Shown piece by piece: positions 45,100 to 56,775 of a stretch of 64,000 bases of DNA. The stretch is from Symbiodinium natans (Eukaryota; Sar; Dinophyceae; Suessiales; Symbiodiniaceae). Under the pieces are notes generated by a model. It saw only the letters and a list, made by a program, of their open reading frames with translations. It had not been told where the DNA came from and searched no databases. A program made the translations under genes and the position numbers. The stretch is from assembly GCA_905221605.1 (NCBI GenBank), contig CAJNDS010002266.1:124001-188000 (forward strand), given 5' to 3'. Position 1 is the stretch's first letter. The number at the start of each line of letters is the position of its first letter.

Positions 45100-47890
45100 C
45101 CCTAAACCCTGAACCCTAAACCCTAAAGCCACAGAAAGCCCTGGATGCACAGGCAAGGTGCTCGTGACTCAGGAGAGAAGATTTGGAACATTGGCTATAC
45201 CAAAAACCGCGGACGCCAGGCCTTGAACTTACTTGTCACTGTCCTACGAGATCTTAAGGTCCTCTGGGATAGTATGTAGGGCCAATGTAGGGATAATTTG
45301 GGGTTTGGAGAGTAGGGAATCTAAAGGAATGTTACAGGCCACCTACGCGACCGCAAAGAGACACCGTAGTTGAGTGAGCCTTCAAAAGTCGAACAAAAAC
45401 GCAAGAACCCCAAATCCTCAACTCGAAGCAATGATGAAATTGACAGATGGGAGGGCGTTTGGGGTTGGGTTTGTTTTGGCCTATTGTCCGCTGCATGACC
45501 AGGGGCAGACTCGCAGTAGTCTCCCGCGCACCCCATGCCAGTAGACACAAGGTTCCTGAGTCAGGGCCGTAAGTCTTATTTGATGCTATACCCCAAACCC
45601 TAAACCCTGATTCAACCCTAGACCCTATAGACCCTAAACCCTATTCAAGCCCTAACTGTCACACCGGGAACACTGACTTGGATGTTGGGCTTGGGGTCGA
45701 GGTGTCGGACGCCTCTAGGGCTGCCGATGCTGCTTGGAGTAGGGAATGAGGGAATTAGGGTTTAGGGCCCAATATATGCCTTTAAGGGATTGTACAGAAC
45801 CTGCTTCCCACATTCCCCACAAAGAATGGACATGAAGCGTGTTCGGACTATTCACAGTTACCCAGGCCCAGACCCACGTGGCCTTGAAGGGAAGAGATAT
45901 ACCCCCAGTTCCCATCCCTGCCTGAAAACCTACGCATGAATCACCCCAACCAGACCCTAAACCTGAATTGGGTTGGTCATTCACTATGGCTGCTTGGAGG
46001 CTGGAGGTCAAGTTCCAAGTCTGTTCTGTGAGGCATTAGAGTTCTGCTGCTCTTGCGAGGAATCGAAAGACATCCTAAGACTTCCTCAATGGGCTTGACT
46101 CGTCAGCCTCATCCCCACCGGATGGCCTTTAGAACCCCCTGAAAAAATCTTCCTACATATGATCCTCTCAAACCTAAATTGAGAAGATAGTAAACTATCC
46201 CAAGTGCCTACCCAGAATGTGGCTGCGGGCTTGAGGGGCTAGGCTGAAGGGCAGCTCAGGTACGTCTTCGCCATGGTCTTGTCGCTCGTGGCCCACTCCT
46301 CGAGCAACCCCTCCCCCCCCCCCGCCCCAGCTTTTTTGTAGCCCAAACGTTCGCTGATATGCCCTCAAGCTCGGCCTGCTGAAGCTCGAAAACAGAAGGA
46401 AAACCCTGTAACGCCGAATTCCTCTGATCACCACCCAGGTTGAGAAGAAGTGTCCGTCGTGACAAAGTAGATGCACCGGCCAATGTCGCCGCGGCAGACT
46501 GGCTGAGGGTCATCCTCGCCTCGGGGCAGATGCATGTTCGGGGGGTCTAGCCGAAACCTTAAAACTTGGGATGTTCCTCCTGAAACCAACAGTCCTTCAT
46601 AGGGATTAATCCCCCCTATGATAATCCTACTAAGGACCGTTATAGTATAAGGGGAAACATCCCAATCTTAAACCCTAACCCCGGTTACCGCATTAATTGC
46701 AGGCCCAAGAGCGCCGCAGCAGCTTCCACATTGGGTCCCCGTGGTTTAGGGTTTAGGGGGTTAGGGAGGTGCGACTTTGAGGTTTGCGACAGGACCCCTT
46801 ACGAAAGGGGGTCCAAAAGCGACCTCGGGTGGACAAAAACATGTCGAGTTTTGGGAATGGTGTATCTCCCAAAGCGAAAATGTCCTAGAATTACTGCTCA
46901 AAAGACTCTCAAACCTCTGCAATCCGAAAACCAGCCTGGGATGCTGCCCGCAGTACCCTTTTTTCTTGGCGTCAGGGCTCGAACCCCTTGTACATAAACC
47001 CTAAACCCGAAACCCTAAACCCTAAACCCTAAACCCGAAACCCTAAACCCTAAACCCTAAACCCTAAACCCTAACTCAATGAAGCTTGGAAGTTTTGGAT
47101 GTAGGGTTGAGGGTTCTTTCAGCCTACTCCGAGGTCGGACCTTTGAGCCGCTAAGCAACAATTCTCACAAAGCTCGGATTGCTTGAGGAACACCGAAAAA
47201 GTCAAAATCAATCCTGAAGCGCAAATTCCAATTCTAGTGGTTCCTCTCTTTGAAGGGGTGGAGGGGTCCTTCAGCAATTCCTACAAAAGATCGTCTTGAA
47301 CCCAAGAAGAGAGAAAATGAGACATCAAGGTCCTACCTTGCTGCCCTTTACCAGCGCGCTGGTTACACCCCCCACAACAAACAAAAGCCTAAACTACTCA
47401 GAAACCTCAACCCTAAACACTACACTCCAACACCCCAAGTCTAAACTACTCCAAACCTAAACCCTAAACCCCTAAACCCCTAAACCCTAACCCCTACACT
47501 CTAACACACCACGAAGGCCCGTGCAGCAAGGCCACTGCCAGCAGCGCAAGTGCCGCACGATCCTCCGCAACCGTCGTCGCCGCACCTCCAGCTTCGGGAA
47601 GTTTAGGGTTTAGGGTTTAGGGTTTAGGGTTCAGGGTTCGGGGTTTAGGGTTGAGGGTTTCGAGCTTCAGGCCGACTTAGGGAGTAGGGTTTAGGGTTTA
47701 GAAGGGTTTTGGGGGTTTAGGGTTTGGGGAGTAGGGTTTACAGGGTTTGTAAGGTTTATAGGGTCCAGAGGGTTACAGGGATTTACAGGGGTTTTGCATA
47801 GGCGCCAAGCAGCTCTAATGATAAGATTCCGCAGGCCGGCTGACACTCGCCCGGGGTGTAGGTCGCGCACTGGAGCTTCCTTCGGGATTA
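45100..47890. other. No firm gene; weak exon candidates
   Basis: Minus-strand frames at 46210-46290 (reads EEWATSDKTMAKTYLSCPSA then a stop) and near 46690-46740 (AAALLGLQLM before GTAACC), and an island at 47515-47600 open in three frames, may be exons but could not be chained. One foldback MITE copy at 46565-46665. Confidence 0.25.
46565..46665. repeat. Foldback MITE, copy 3
   Basis: CTTGGGATGTTCCTCC, then CCAACAGTCCTTCATAGGGA on the left, and the complementary CTAAGGACCGTTATAGTATA plus ACATCCCAA on the right. Confidence 0.7.
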
Positions 47891-47895
47891 TGTGG

Positions 47896-48077
47896 CAAGG
47901 GACCCCCAGAAGGGACCCTTAGTCTTATTCCCTCATATAACCCCTATATATAATACAATAACATAACATATATATATATACCTTATACAGTCTCATATAC
48001 CTAAGTAGCGCTTAAATAAATACACCCTCAAATAACCCCGAAGTTCCCGTATAAGGGTCCCTCCTTTCGTCCCTTCA
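47896..48077. repeat. Inverted repeat next to the LINE
   Basis: AAGGGACC-rich left arm (to CCCTTAG) pairs imperfectly with AAGGGTCCCTCC...GTCCCTTC on the right around an AT-rich core with (TA)n. It ends 18 bp before the LINE open frame. Probably a small DNA element; no clear target duplication. Confidence 0.35.
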
Positions 48078-48095
48078 TAAGGAGCTTAGAGGGGC

Positions 48096-51000
48096 TTGGC
48101 TCGAGCTCGAACCTGCAAAGAACTAAGCCTTTTGGGTATTTGTTGTTGGCTTCCAAGGCAAGTTCACTTGGATAAAGCAGCTGACATGAGGGGTCATTCG
48201 ACTTGGTCCTTTGAAGGAGTCAACATTGAGGTATGTGTTCAGACTCCACAGCTTTGCCTCTTGCCCCCTGACGTTCCCCTGTGTCCAGATCTTGCATCAC
48301 TTGAACAAACCATCGTACTTCATGACGTGTCTGACATTCTTTCCGAGTTTCAGTCCGCGTGGACGCCGCGATGGAACAAGTCTAGCCCAGATGTACAGCC
48401 GGACTGGAACAGGCTTGTAAGTTTTGCTCGGGCTTTTTTGCCAAGCGCCCCTTTTCACGCTCAGCCCATCAGCCTCAAAGACTGGCGATCCACTATCGCA
48501 CGTCTCAAACCCCGCGCTGCTCGGGGCCCAGACGGCATTGCCAAGGCGGATCTGGTAGCTATGCCAGACGAAGCTGTTTTGTGCCTACTTTCCGTGCTCA
48601 ATGCCATCGAAGAAGGGAACCTCAACTGGCCGAATCAGTGGCTTCAAGGCTTCGTCATCAGCCTGGCCAAGCCAAACGAGAGGCGAGACGCTGATGGGTA
48701 CCGACCCATTTGCCTCTTTGCCATCGTCTACAGGGCGTGGTCTTCTCTGCGAGCCAGGCAATTGCTTCAACATTTCAAGACAGTGATGCCGGAATCTGCG
48801 CTCGGATTCATCCCTGGCAGAGAGGCTTCCGAAATGTGGTATAGACTGGAGATCATGATTGAACTGGCTTGCCAGGGTGACCAACCATTGTGCGGCTACG
48901 GTACGGACATAGTCAAATGTTTCAATGGGCTTCCTAGAACTCCCCTGCTTGAAGTTGCAGCTTTGCTTGGGGTCCCGGACCGTATTTTGGTTCCTTGGCG
49001 GGCTTTTCTTTCAGGTGTTCGCCGTAGGTTCCTCATCCGAGGTCACGTAGGGCAAGCACTGGCCTCAACAAGCGGCTTTGCAGAAGGCTGCCCGTTGTCA
49101 CCGTTTGCAATGTGCGTTGCCAACCTAGTATACCATTTGTATCTCCATCACTATGAGCCGCGTGCCTCTGCGGTCAGTTATGCCGACAACTGGTCACACA
49201 CAGCATCCAACATAGGACAACTGGCTAGCGGCATCGTGATGACTCAGTGCGTGGCGGACATGCTGGATGTCCAGCTAGATCCGGCCAAGACTTTTGTGTG
49301 GGGTTCACATGCATGTGTCAGAAACTCGCTCAAGGCGTTGGGCATCCCAGTTTTGAGACAGTCTCGAGAACTTGGGGGCATTTTATCCTTTGGGAGTGCT
49401 ACCAGGAATGCGGCGCTAGTAGATCGTTGCAAGGCACTAGCTCCGTTATTCAAGAAGTTGGCCCTTTCACGCAGTCCACTTGCTTTCAAGTTGCAAATCT
49501 TGCCTTCTAAGTTGTGGGCACGTGCCCTCCATGGTGTCTCGGGGTGCCCACTAGCACTTGCTCACATTACCAACCTCCGCACACAAGCTGCGCGCGCGCT
49601 GCACGTCACGTCAGCTGGGGCCAGTCCATGTCTTCGTCTTAGTCTTTCCGCCCCAATGGAGGCTGATCCAGGATTCTACCAGTTGTGGGCTTGTGTCAGG
49701 GATGCACGACGCATTCTGCGGCGACAGCCTGATTTGGTCGGGAGTTGGAAACAGTTCATGCGCAGCTTTGATGGGGTGTTGTACCATGGACCATTCTCTA
49801 AGTTGTTGCAGGTCCTTTCGCAGATAGAATGGCATGTTGCAGTTCCGCCGCTGGTTGTAGACCATGAGGGTTTGACACACAATCTTCTGTTCATGCCGAA
49901 ATCGCTGTTGCGCCAACGCTTGGAGAGGGCTTGGTTAAGGCACATAGGACATGCGCACACTCACAGGGCAACCATGTGCGACCTGCACGGGGTCGATCAG
50001 GCCCTTGCTCAACTGGATGTGCAGCGCATGCACGCATTGGACCTATCCCGTCTGCGTGCTCTCCAGTCGGGATCCTTGTTGTTTGGAGCAGAGCATGCCA
50101 GGCATGATACTACGCTGACAGGGTTATGCTTACATTGCGGTTGCTCTGATACCCGTTTCCATCGGGTGTGTGAGTGCCCAGCATATGCAGCAGCTCGTGA
50201 GGGGCAAGAGTGGGCCATCAGCTTTTGGCATACTTTGCCGACTTGTCTGACCCATCATTTGCTACCGCCAAGTAATGCAGACACAAGTGCCCTGCACGCA
50301 TTGTTGCATGCCATTGCGGATCAAACACCGGACACACACGCCATGCCTTTACATGTAGGCAGACAACATATATTTACGGACGGTTCGTGCTTCCAGAGCG
50401 GTCACCCTGACTTCGCCTTAGCAGCATGGGGCGCTGTGCTGGCTGACACGGACACAGTCATTGGATGTGGTCAAGTTCCGGGCATTCAGCAGACTGCCCC
50501 TCGGGGGGAGTTATATGCTGTGATCTGCGCCCTGAGCTGGGCACTGCGACATGGCGTTGCAATCTGCATTTGGTGTGATGCTCTACATGTGGTGCAGGGC
50601 ATTGACAAGTTACTGCATGGCAGCCCTCTTCCGGACGATCCAGAGAACGATGATTTGTGGCGACGAGTGTCGGACATGGTCAATAGCTTCGAACACGATG
50701 CTATTTATGTCCAACATGTCCCTTCACATTTGGATCTTAGTCGGACCACGTCTGCCTTCGAAGACTGGGTAGCTATTTGGAATGCGCGAGCTGACCGGGT
50801 AGCTGTTCAGGCTAATCAGAATCGGTCAGTCCATTTCCTGGAAGTATACCACGCTGCGCTGCGCCGGCATGAGTTCTTCGCAAAAGCCATTCGGGCTTTC
50901 CGGCATATCTATTTTGCCATAGCAGAAATAACGGGCGGACGGCCACTTTGCCAACGAGTAGTGGATGATGGTGACGAGACAATTGAATTGGCCGGGCAGG

Positions 51001-51533
51001 CCCCACAGTACTTTCTGAGATGTGCATCTATTCAAGATCGCCTACCCGTCAACTGGCATACTCAAGCAGCGGCAGCTACTGGATTCGTTCCAGCGACATT
51101 CGTGACGGCATTGATGAATGAGCTCATTCGTTTGGACGAAGCTGAGGTCATGGCTTGTAAAGTTTCCTGGCTTGAGCTTCTGTTTTTGATGGTAGGGAAT
51201 CCCAGGGTTGAGTTTCCTGTACAGTGTCCTAGCACGGGCGCCTGGGTTCCTGCTTCAACAGTTCTTTTCAGTGCACCTTTGAAGGCCGCTTGTCAGCTCC
51301 GGCTACTTCGGAAGGTTTTAGGACATGTAGTGCGAGTTTTGAGCCTGCAGGACTTGTGTTGCCAGGGTATTTCGTTGGCGGATCTTCGGGTCTCTGCGCC
51401 TCAAGATGGTTTGTTGGTGGGGATCAGTGCCATTGATTTGATGGAGGCACGCTCAAGGCTCGCAGTGTTTACCAAGACACGGCCGATCCGGTCGGTGTCA
51501 GATTTGGCGAGGCCAATACGGCCAGGCCCCTGA
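48096..51533 (+). CDS. LINE-type reverse transcriptase / RNase H polyprotein, 5' truncated
   Basis: Open frame of 1145 codons from just after a stop at 48087. Its first codon is TTG and the first in-frame ATG is at 48186. Non-LTR reverse transcriptase (about residues 140-480): ARGPDG (142-147), FVISLAKPNE, GYGTDIVKCFNGLP with Asp271, SGFAEGCPLSPF, and SYADN (361-365) where most enzymes have YADD. A Cys/His cluster CLHCGCSDTRFHRVCEC follows (678-694). An RNase H domain (about 757-905) has Asp762 (TDGS), Glu805 (RGEL), Asp828 (WCDA), His878 and Asp900 (NARAD). The ORF copies element RNA and removes the template strand. There is no endonuclease domain, so it is probably a 5'-truncated insertion. 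It contains no telomere-like repeats or introns and is the only long plus-strand gene. Confidence 0.88.
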   Translation: MARARTCKELSLLGICCWLPRQVHLDKAADMRGHSTWSFEGVNIEVCVQTPQLCLLPPDVPLCPDLASLEQTIVLHDVSDILSEFQSAWTPRWNKSSPDVQPDWNRLVSFARAFLPSAPFHAQPISLKDWRSTIARLKPRAARGPDGIAKADLVAMPDEAVLCLLSVLNAIEEGNLNWPNQWLQGFVISLAKPNERRDADGYRPICLFAIVYRAWSSLRARQLLQHFKTVMPESALGFIPGREASEMWYRLEIMIELACQGDQPLCGYGTDIVKCFNGLPRTPLLEVAALLGVPDRILVPWRAFLSGVRRRFLIRGHVGQALASTSGFAEGCPLSPFAMCVANLVYHLYLHHYEPRASAVSYADNWSHTASNIGQLASGIVMTQCVADMLDVQLDPAKTFVWGSHACVRNSLKALGIPVLRQSRELGGILSFGSATRNAALVDRCKALAPLFKKLALSRSPLAFKLQILPSKLWARALHGVSGCPLALAHITNLRTQAARALHVTSAGASPCLRLSLSAPMEADPGFYQLWACVRDARRILRRQPDLVGSWKQFMRSFDGVLYHGPFSKLLQVLSQIEWHVAVPPLVVDHEGLTHNLLFMPKSLLRQRLERAWLRHIGHAHTHRATMCDLHGVDQALAQLDVQRMHALDLSRLRALQSGSLLFGAEHARHDTTLTGLCLHCGCSDTRFHRVCECPAYAAAREGQEWAISFWHTLPTCLTHHLLPPSNADTSALHALLHAIADQTPDTHAMPLHVGRQHIFTDGSCFQSGHPDFALAAWGAVLADTDTVIGCGQVPGIQQTAPRGELYAVICALSWALRHGVAICIWCDALHVVQGIDKLLHGSPLPDDPENDDLWRRVSDMVNSFEHDAIYVQHVPSHLDLSRTTSAFEDWVAIWNARADRVAVQANQNRSVHFLEVYHAALRRHEFFAKAIRAFRHIYFAIAEITGGRPLCQRVVDDGDETIELAGQAPQYFLRCASIQDRLPVNWHTQAAAATGFVPATFVTALMNELIRLDEAEVMACKVSWLELLFLMVGNPRVEFPVQCPSTGAWVPASTVLFSAPLKAACQLRLLRKVLGHVVRVLSLQDLCCQGISLADLRVSAPQDGLLVGISAIDLMEARSRLAVFTKTRPIRSVSDLARPIRPGP

Positions 51534-51683
51534 CCAAACCTCAGACCTTGTGCGCGCGGCACTGCTCTGGCTGTGTCCGTGCACCTTCAACGAGTGAGAT
51601 ATATTTGTTGTTGGCTTCGGTTTTGACAACTACAGTGGGGAGCAAATCATAAGACTGAGGCCCTAAACCCTGAACCCCAAAGC

Positions 51684-51799
51684 CCGCTATTTTCCGAGGC
51701 TCTTGGTAGCACACTGAGCACCACCGCACTGAACGCCCACGATGACGTTGTCACCAGGGCACATGCCATCCTATCGATGGTGCCGGGAGGGCTTCTCAT
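51684..51799 (-). CDS. Possible exon downstream of the LINE
   Basis: Frame open from an ATG at 51799 to a GC donor (GG|GCTTTGGGG) at 51683, reading MRSPPGTIDRMACALVTTSS and onward. The flanks follow the repeat rule (CCCTAAA before, TTTGGGG/TTCAGGG after). In another frame the same island gives DGMCPGDNVIVGVQCGGAQC. It could be a first exon or a downstream part of the 52.2-55.1 kb gene. Confidence 0.25.
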
Positions 51800-52227
51800 C
51801 CTTTTTTTACTGCGGTTCAGTGTTTAGGGTTTAGGGTTTAGGGTTGGGGTTTAGGATTTAGGGTTTAGGGCTTAGGGTTTAGGGTTTAGGGGTTTGGGGT
51901 TTGGGGTTTGGGGTTTAGGGTTTTAGGGTTTGGGTTTAGGGTTAGGGGTTAGGGTTCAGGGCCAGGAACATCCTGATTCCATGCCGACTTATATGCATGG
52001 CTTCTCGGCTACAGGATGTAGGATGTACAAAACCTTCGATCGACCGGAGAAAGTAGAAGAGCAATCTCTCCTAGATGTGTATATTATGTATATATATGTA
52101 TAGAGAGAAAAGATTAAGGGTTTAGGGGTTAGGGTTTGGGGTTATGTTTTTAAAGATATGCACATGTCTTGCAGGGCGTATGTAACGTGCGCATGCTATG
52201 ACATGCTAGTAGTACAGAGCAGCGTAC

Positions 52228-55094
52228 CCTCATGATCAAGTCGCGTCCCGCTCAGGCATGGCACCGTCTGTATGGCAGCTGCACGCGAAAACCTAAACCC
52301 TAAACCCTAAACCCTAAACCCTAAACAGATAAGGTTTAGGGTTTATAGGGCTTCGGCTCCCAAGGAGGCTTCAGAGTTCAGGACTCAGGGTTCCGGGTTT
52401 GGAGTCTTACGCTTTGGTTTCTATGGTGCTGCGAACTCAGGAGGTCTAGAAAGAGCTTCAGTGACCCTAAACCCTAAACCGAAAACCCTAAACCCTCTTG
52501 GCACCTAACCCTACAACTGCAGAGCCCGCTTGTCGTGTTTAGGGCTGTTGCGGATTCATTGTAGGGGTTGAGGCCCTAAAGGCCTTAGGGCTTTCTGCTT
52601 TACAAGGCTTTTTGGCCAGGCCCTAAACCCCAAAGCCCTAAACCCCCTAAATCCCTAAACCCTCAATACCTAAATCCCTAAACCCTAAACCCAAGAGGGT
52701 GCAAAAACAACAATAAAAACTCGCCACCTCGGCCTCGTTGAGCGTTGAGGGAAACCTGCGGAGCACATGGATAGGGTCTAGGGTTTCGGATATCGGGTTT
52801 AGGGTTTAAGGTTTAAGTTTTTAGGGTTTTGGGTCTATAGGTTTTAAACTGTATAGGGTTTGCAGGGTTTAAGTTGTGGAGGTTTAACTCAACCCTAAAC
52901 CCGAAACCCCAAACCCTAAACCCTAAACCCTCAACCCTCAACCCGAAACCCCAAATCCCCAAGGCCAAGGAGCCAGGCCGTCTCAAAATACTCCTTGCTG
53001 ACTTCACCGCTCTTGGGCAGCGCGCAGTGTAGGCGAATGGTGCCGCCTAAGCAGATTTCCTTTTTCTAGCTGGGGGGTAAGCCCCTAAACCCTAAGCCCT
53101 GAGCCCTAAACCCTAAACTCTAAACCCTAAACTCTAAACCCTGAACCCTGAACCCTAAACCCTAAACCCTGAGGGTTTAGGGTTTCGGGCTTGGGGATTG
53201 GAGCATTTTGCAAGGAACGGTTGGCATAGTGCCTCAGGGGCGGAAGGGTTGTAGTCAAGAAGTGTAGCAGTTGTACTTGCGACTTTTTTCGGGAATTGGA
53301 TATTTGAGGCATAAATCACCCCCTGGACAACCTTTTTAGGGATTTATCTTGTATTGTGCAGCTGTTGGAGAAAAAGAAAAGCGGAGTACAGACGTTCAGG
53401 GTTTAGAGTTCGGGTCTCGCGCCTCGGGATTTAGGTTCATACCCCCTACCCTACCCTCTCTGCTAGCCCCACCCTACCCCTCCGCTACAACTTTTGAGGC
53501 TTTCGGGCTTAGGGATTGTACGGGGGAGAGGCGCATGTCAGGAGCGCCTGTCAACCACCCCTACCCTAAGGGTCCATGTACCTGAATATTATACTTGGGG
53601 CCCCAGTGCCCCTCTGTAGCAAGTACTTTAAGGCCCATCTCCCGATTTAGGTACATGGAGCCTAGGGCTAAACCCTAAACCCAGAAAACCCTTGAATCCC
53701 TGAACCCCCTAAACCCCTAAGCCCTCAACCCCTGAACCTCTCAACCCCTGAACCCCTAACCCTTGAACAGGTGACCTCCGGCAACCCCTAGACCCAATCG
53801 GTTTGTGAAGCCTTGCTGAGGACTGCGGGACGCCTATAGCCTCCCCATGGCTGGCATGCATGACCCTAGACCTAGGCCCTGAACTCCTAAATACGTTCAG
53901 CATGTAAAGGGTCTCCAGTTTCGAGCTTAGGGCTTTAGGGTTTAAGAAACTCTGGTCGGCCAAAGCACAGCTGTCGCCAACACAGGTTACTTTCAAGGCA
54001 ATTTGCCCGGCTTGACAAACCTGCCCAAGAGCTTAACTTAGGGTTCAGGGCTATGAGGTCTAGGGTTTAGGGTGGGGTGCAGGGTGCTTCCTTCTCTGCT
54101 TAGTCATAGTAGCTTCAGGCGCTACCCGTGCACTTAGTCTCTCAGGTACCGGAGCACCTCGACTGCTTGGACGGTAGAAACTCTGGATTCGAACCCTCAA
54201 CCCTCAATCCTAAACCCTAAATCCTAAACCCGAAACCAGCCTTCGGTTTCGATTGGTTAGGGTCTACAGGGTTGAGTGACGTGGGCTTCAGATTTGACTC
54301 GTTCAGCAGGGCTTGTGAGTTTCGAAATGTTGTGTATGGCCATAGGCAAACAAAATGGATGCCTACTTGGGCTGCTGAGGGCCCTTCGAATGTCTTGCTG
54401 CGGGTAGGGTACAAGTTAGTTGGGAGTTGTTCGGCCCCCCTAAACCCTAAAGCCCAAGCATCCTTCTTGAAGAGGGGGCTTTCATCCAATGGCCGCAGCA
54501 CCGTGTGATTGGATATTTTGTCTTCTCTTCTGGCTGAGAAGTTGGAGGTTTGTGGTGTTTAGTGTTTAGAGTGCAAGGATCAGACGGGCTAAGGGTTTAT
54601 ACGGGTTCCCCACACACTTCCACCAATGAAACGGCCATCGTCGACTATGCCCTAAGCCCTAACATGCAACTCGTTCTAAACCCTGAAATGCCCAAAACTT
54701 AAAACTCCAAGCCCTAAACCACACCTTGAATCCCTACACTCAAAGCCGCAACATGGTATTTAGGGTCAGAGGGGCCGAAATGCCCCACTAGTATCCCCTC
54801 ATCTCCTGTCTAGCTATCTGGGGGGGGGGGGGGTCCTCTATCATGATACGGAGTCGGGTACCCAAAAAAAAGGCACGAATTTTCTTCATGCACCATGTAA
54901 AGCCCCGAACAAAATTCCTAAACCCTAGACTTTAAACCATAAACCCTAAACTCTTAGTTCCTAAACCCGAAGCCCTAAACCCTAGATCCTAAACCCTGAA
55001 AGCTACGCCAGGGCTTTGTTGGCCAAAGGACGAGGTCACCCACATCAGACTTCTGCTCGTGCATGGTCACCGCGGAAGTCCGGAGCTCCACGTC
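52228..55094 (-). CDS. Split gene of unknown function, three phase-compatible exons
   Basis: Sense-order exons: 55094-54995 (0>1), reading DVELRTSAVTMHEQKSDVGD then LVLWPTKPWRSFQ; 53046-52966 (2>1, GC donor), reading GTIRLHCALPKSGEVSKEYF; and 52278-52228 (2>1, donor GTACGC), reading AIQTVPCLSGTRLDHE. All three join in frame. The first acceptor is the end of a CCCTAAACCCCAG tract and the first donor opens into GTTTAGG. The 1.9-kb first intron holds many inverted telomere-like tracts and a small TA-flanked MITE. No domain recognised; both ends are missing. Confidence 0.48.
53569..53662. mobile_element. 94-bp TA-flanked MITE
   Basis: Terminal inverted repeats GG(G)TCCATGTACCT and AGGTACATGGAGCC lie directly inside TA at 53567-53568 and 53663-53664. 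It sits in the intron between exons 55094-54995 and 53046-52966. Confidence 0.5.
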
Positions 55095-55097
55095 CTG

Positions 55098-55198
55098 GGG
55101 TTTAGGGTTTAGGGCTAGGGTTTAGGGTTTAGGGTTTAGGGTTTAGGGTTTAGGGTTTAGGGTTTAGGGTTGAGGGTTGAGGGTTGAGGGTTAAGGGT

Positions 55199-55230
<32 letters not shown>

Positions 55231-55262
55231 GGTTTAGGGTTTAGGGTTTAGGGTTTAGGGCT
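55098..55262. repeat. TTTAGGG tract with GGGTTGA block
   Basis: Perfect TTTAGGG units flank about nine GGGTTGA units. It lies immediately right of the acceptor of exon 55094-54995. Confidence 0.9.
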
Positions 55263-55449
55263 AGCGTTGAGGGCTGTGGGGGGTTTCGGGGCTTGGGGTG
55301 TTGGGGTTTGGGGGTTTAGGGTTTGGTGTTTTAGGGTTTAAGGGTTTAAGGGTTTAGGCTTCTAGAGGGGTTTTAGGCCGTTTTTGGATTCCCCTGGGCC
55401 GAGGGAGCTAAGGCACCATTCAAGATGCACATCCGCAAGCCTAAACTCG

Positions 55450-55575
55450 AAACCCTAAACCCTAAACCCTATACCCTATACCCTAAACCGTATACCCTAA
55501 ACCCTAAACCCTAAACCCCAAACCCTAAACCCTAAACCCTAGACCCTAAACCCTAAACCCTAAACCCTAAGCCCT
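55450..55575. repeat. CCCTAAA tract
   Basis: About 17 units with CCCTATA variants, ending 34 bp before the 876-bp TA-flanked element. Confidence 0.9.
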
Positions 55576-55608
55576 GCATCATGTGGGACTACATGGGCCT
55601 GGCGCCTA

Positions 55609-56484
55609 CAGGGTGGGGCCCCCTAGTTATAAACAAGTAAAGATACTTATATGCAACTTAGAGCACTTATAACCTATATACACTAAGTTTGCTAAGTTAG
55701 TTAGCCAACTTATAAGTTGATTTATAAGTTACAAAATGTTGATTTTTCTAGTAAAAAGTCATCATGCAAAGCCCATGTCTTAAAGGAAGAGGTTTTTGGG
55801 CGCTCTTCAAAAAGAGGCGTCTCCTGGCCCTGCAACGCCATCTCAAACCAAGTTGGTATTGCGGAGAAACGAAAGCTGTCTGGCTGAGACAGGAAACAAA
55901 TCGGATGCAGGCAAAGACACAAAACGTTCCGCGCATGCGCTTGGGATGTGGGGATGTGTCCGCGTGTGCCCCGCGTGTGTCGAAAACCCGATGTGTCCGC
56001 GATGTGTCCGGTGTGTCCGCCCCATTTATTGGAGTGTGTCCGGTGTTTCCTGTGTGTCCGCCCTCTTCGGCACCATGTGTCTGCGATGTGTCCCCCGTGT
56101 CTCCGGATGTGTCCCCGACGTGTCGGTGCATGTCCGAATGTGACCCGAATGCGTGCCAAGCCAAACGCTTCGCAAAACACGGCCCGGCCAGGAAACTCCT
56201 CGACAAAAGAAAACCTGAGAAACATTCGTGCCGAGCCTATAACCTTGCAAAATCCTATATTTCACAGTCGCGAGCATGGATCTGATGAAAACACGGTTTT
56301 TTTGGAGCGAAGTTGTATAATTTACTTATAAGTTGGGCAGTAAAAACTTATAACTAGCTAATATCTTCAACAAATATTTTATAACTAAACCATGAACTTA
56401 ACAACTTATAAATTATGGTAGGAAAATTATAAATGGATTTACAGAGGTTAAAAAATCAATTTATAACTGAGGGGCCCCACCCTG
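55609..56484. mobile_element. 876-bp TA-flanked inverted-repeat element
   Basis: Perfect 14-bp terminal inverted repeats CAGGGTGGGGCCCC are flanked by TA (55607-55608 and 56485-56486); similarity continues through (C/T)(T/C)AGTTATAA. The subterminal regions are rich in TTATAA and AACTTATAA. The centre (about 55940-56140) is an array of TGTGTCCG-type units. No transposase was seen. The long overlapping ORFs on both strands follow from the stop-free array, so I do not call them genes. Confidence 0.7.
55940..56140. repeat. TGTGTCCG short-repeat array inside the TA-flanked element
   Basis: About fifteen irregularly spaced copies of (G/A)TGTGTCCG and close variants. The layout is the same as the TGTCGGCCCG cluster of the 13.9-kb element, although the terminal repeats of the two elements differ. 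Confidence 0.65.
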
Positions 56485-56699
56485 TAGAGAGCGGTTGCGG
56501 GAGGCCCGGACACCCAAACCTCAAGCCTCGGCTGTGGTTTAGGATTCAGGGTCTAGGGGTTTAGGGGGTTTAGGGGGTTAGGGGGTTTAGGGGTTTAGGG
56601 GGTTTAGGGGTTAGGCGAGCAGTGGCAGTGCTAGCAACCTGTTCGGATTGTTGCCCCGAGCTGCTTTGCTCCGCTGAGCTCCTGCATCGGCATGTTCAC

Positions 56700-56775
56700 G
56701 CGGCCCTGCTGTTGCAGCACTTGTGCAGGGCCTCACTGGCTTGCAGTTCCTCTGCCGCCGAAAGCTCTTGTCGAG
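56700..56775 (-). CDS. Single exon, unknown helical protein
   Basis: Exon of 76 nt with an AAG acceptor preceded by CCCTAACAACC and donor GTGAAC. It reads RQELSAAEELQASEALHKCC then NSRA (phase 2 in, 2 out). Glu/Ala/Leu-rich, probably a helix or coiled coil. It lies upstream of the 52.2-55.1 kb gene in the minus sense but does not fit its first exon directly. Confidence 0.36.

Noticed and set aside
55722-56331. Several 83-173 codon ORFs on both strands inside the 876-bp element
   Set aside because: They depend on the TGTGTCCG array, which is open in many frames; no domain or start context.
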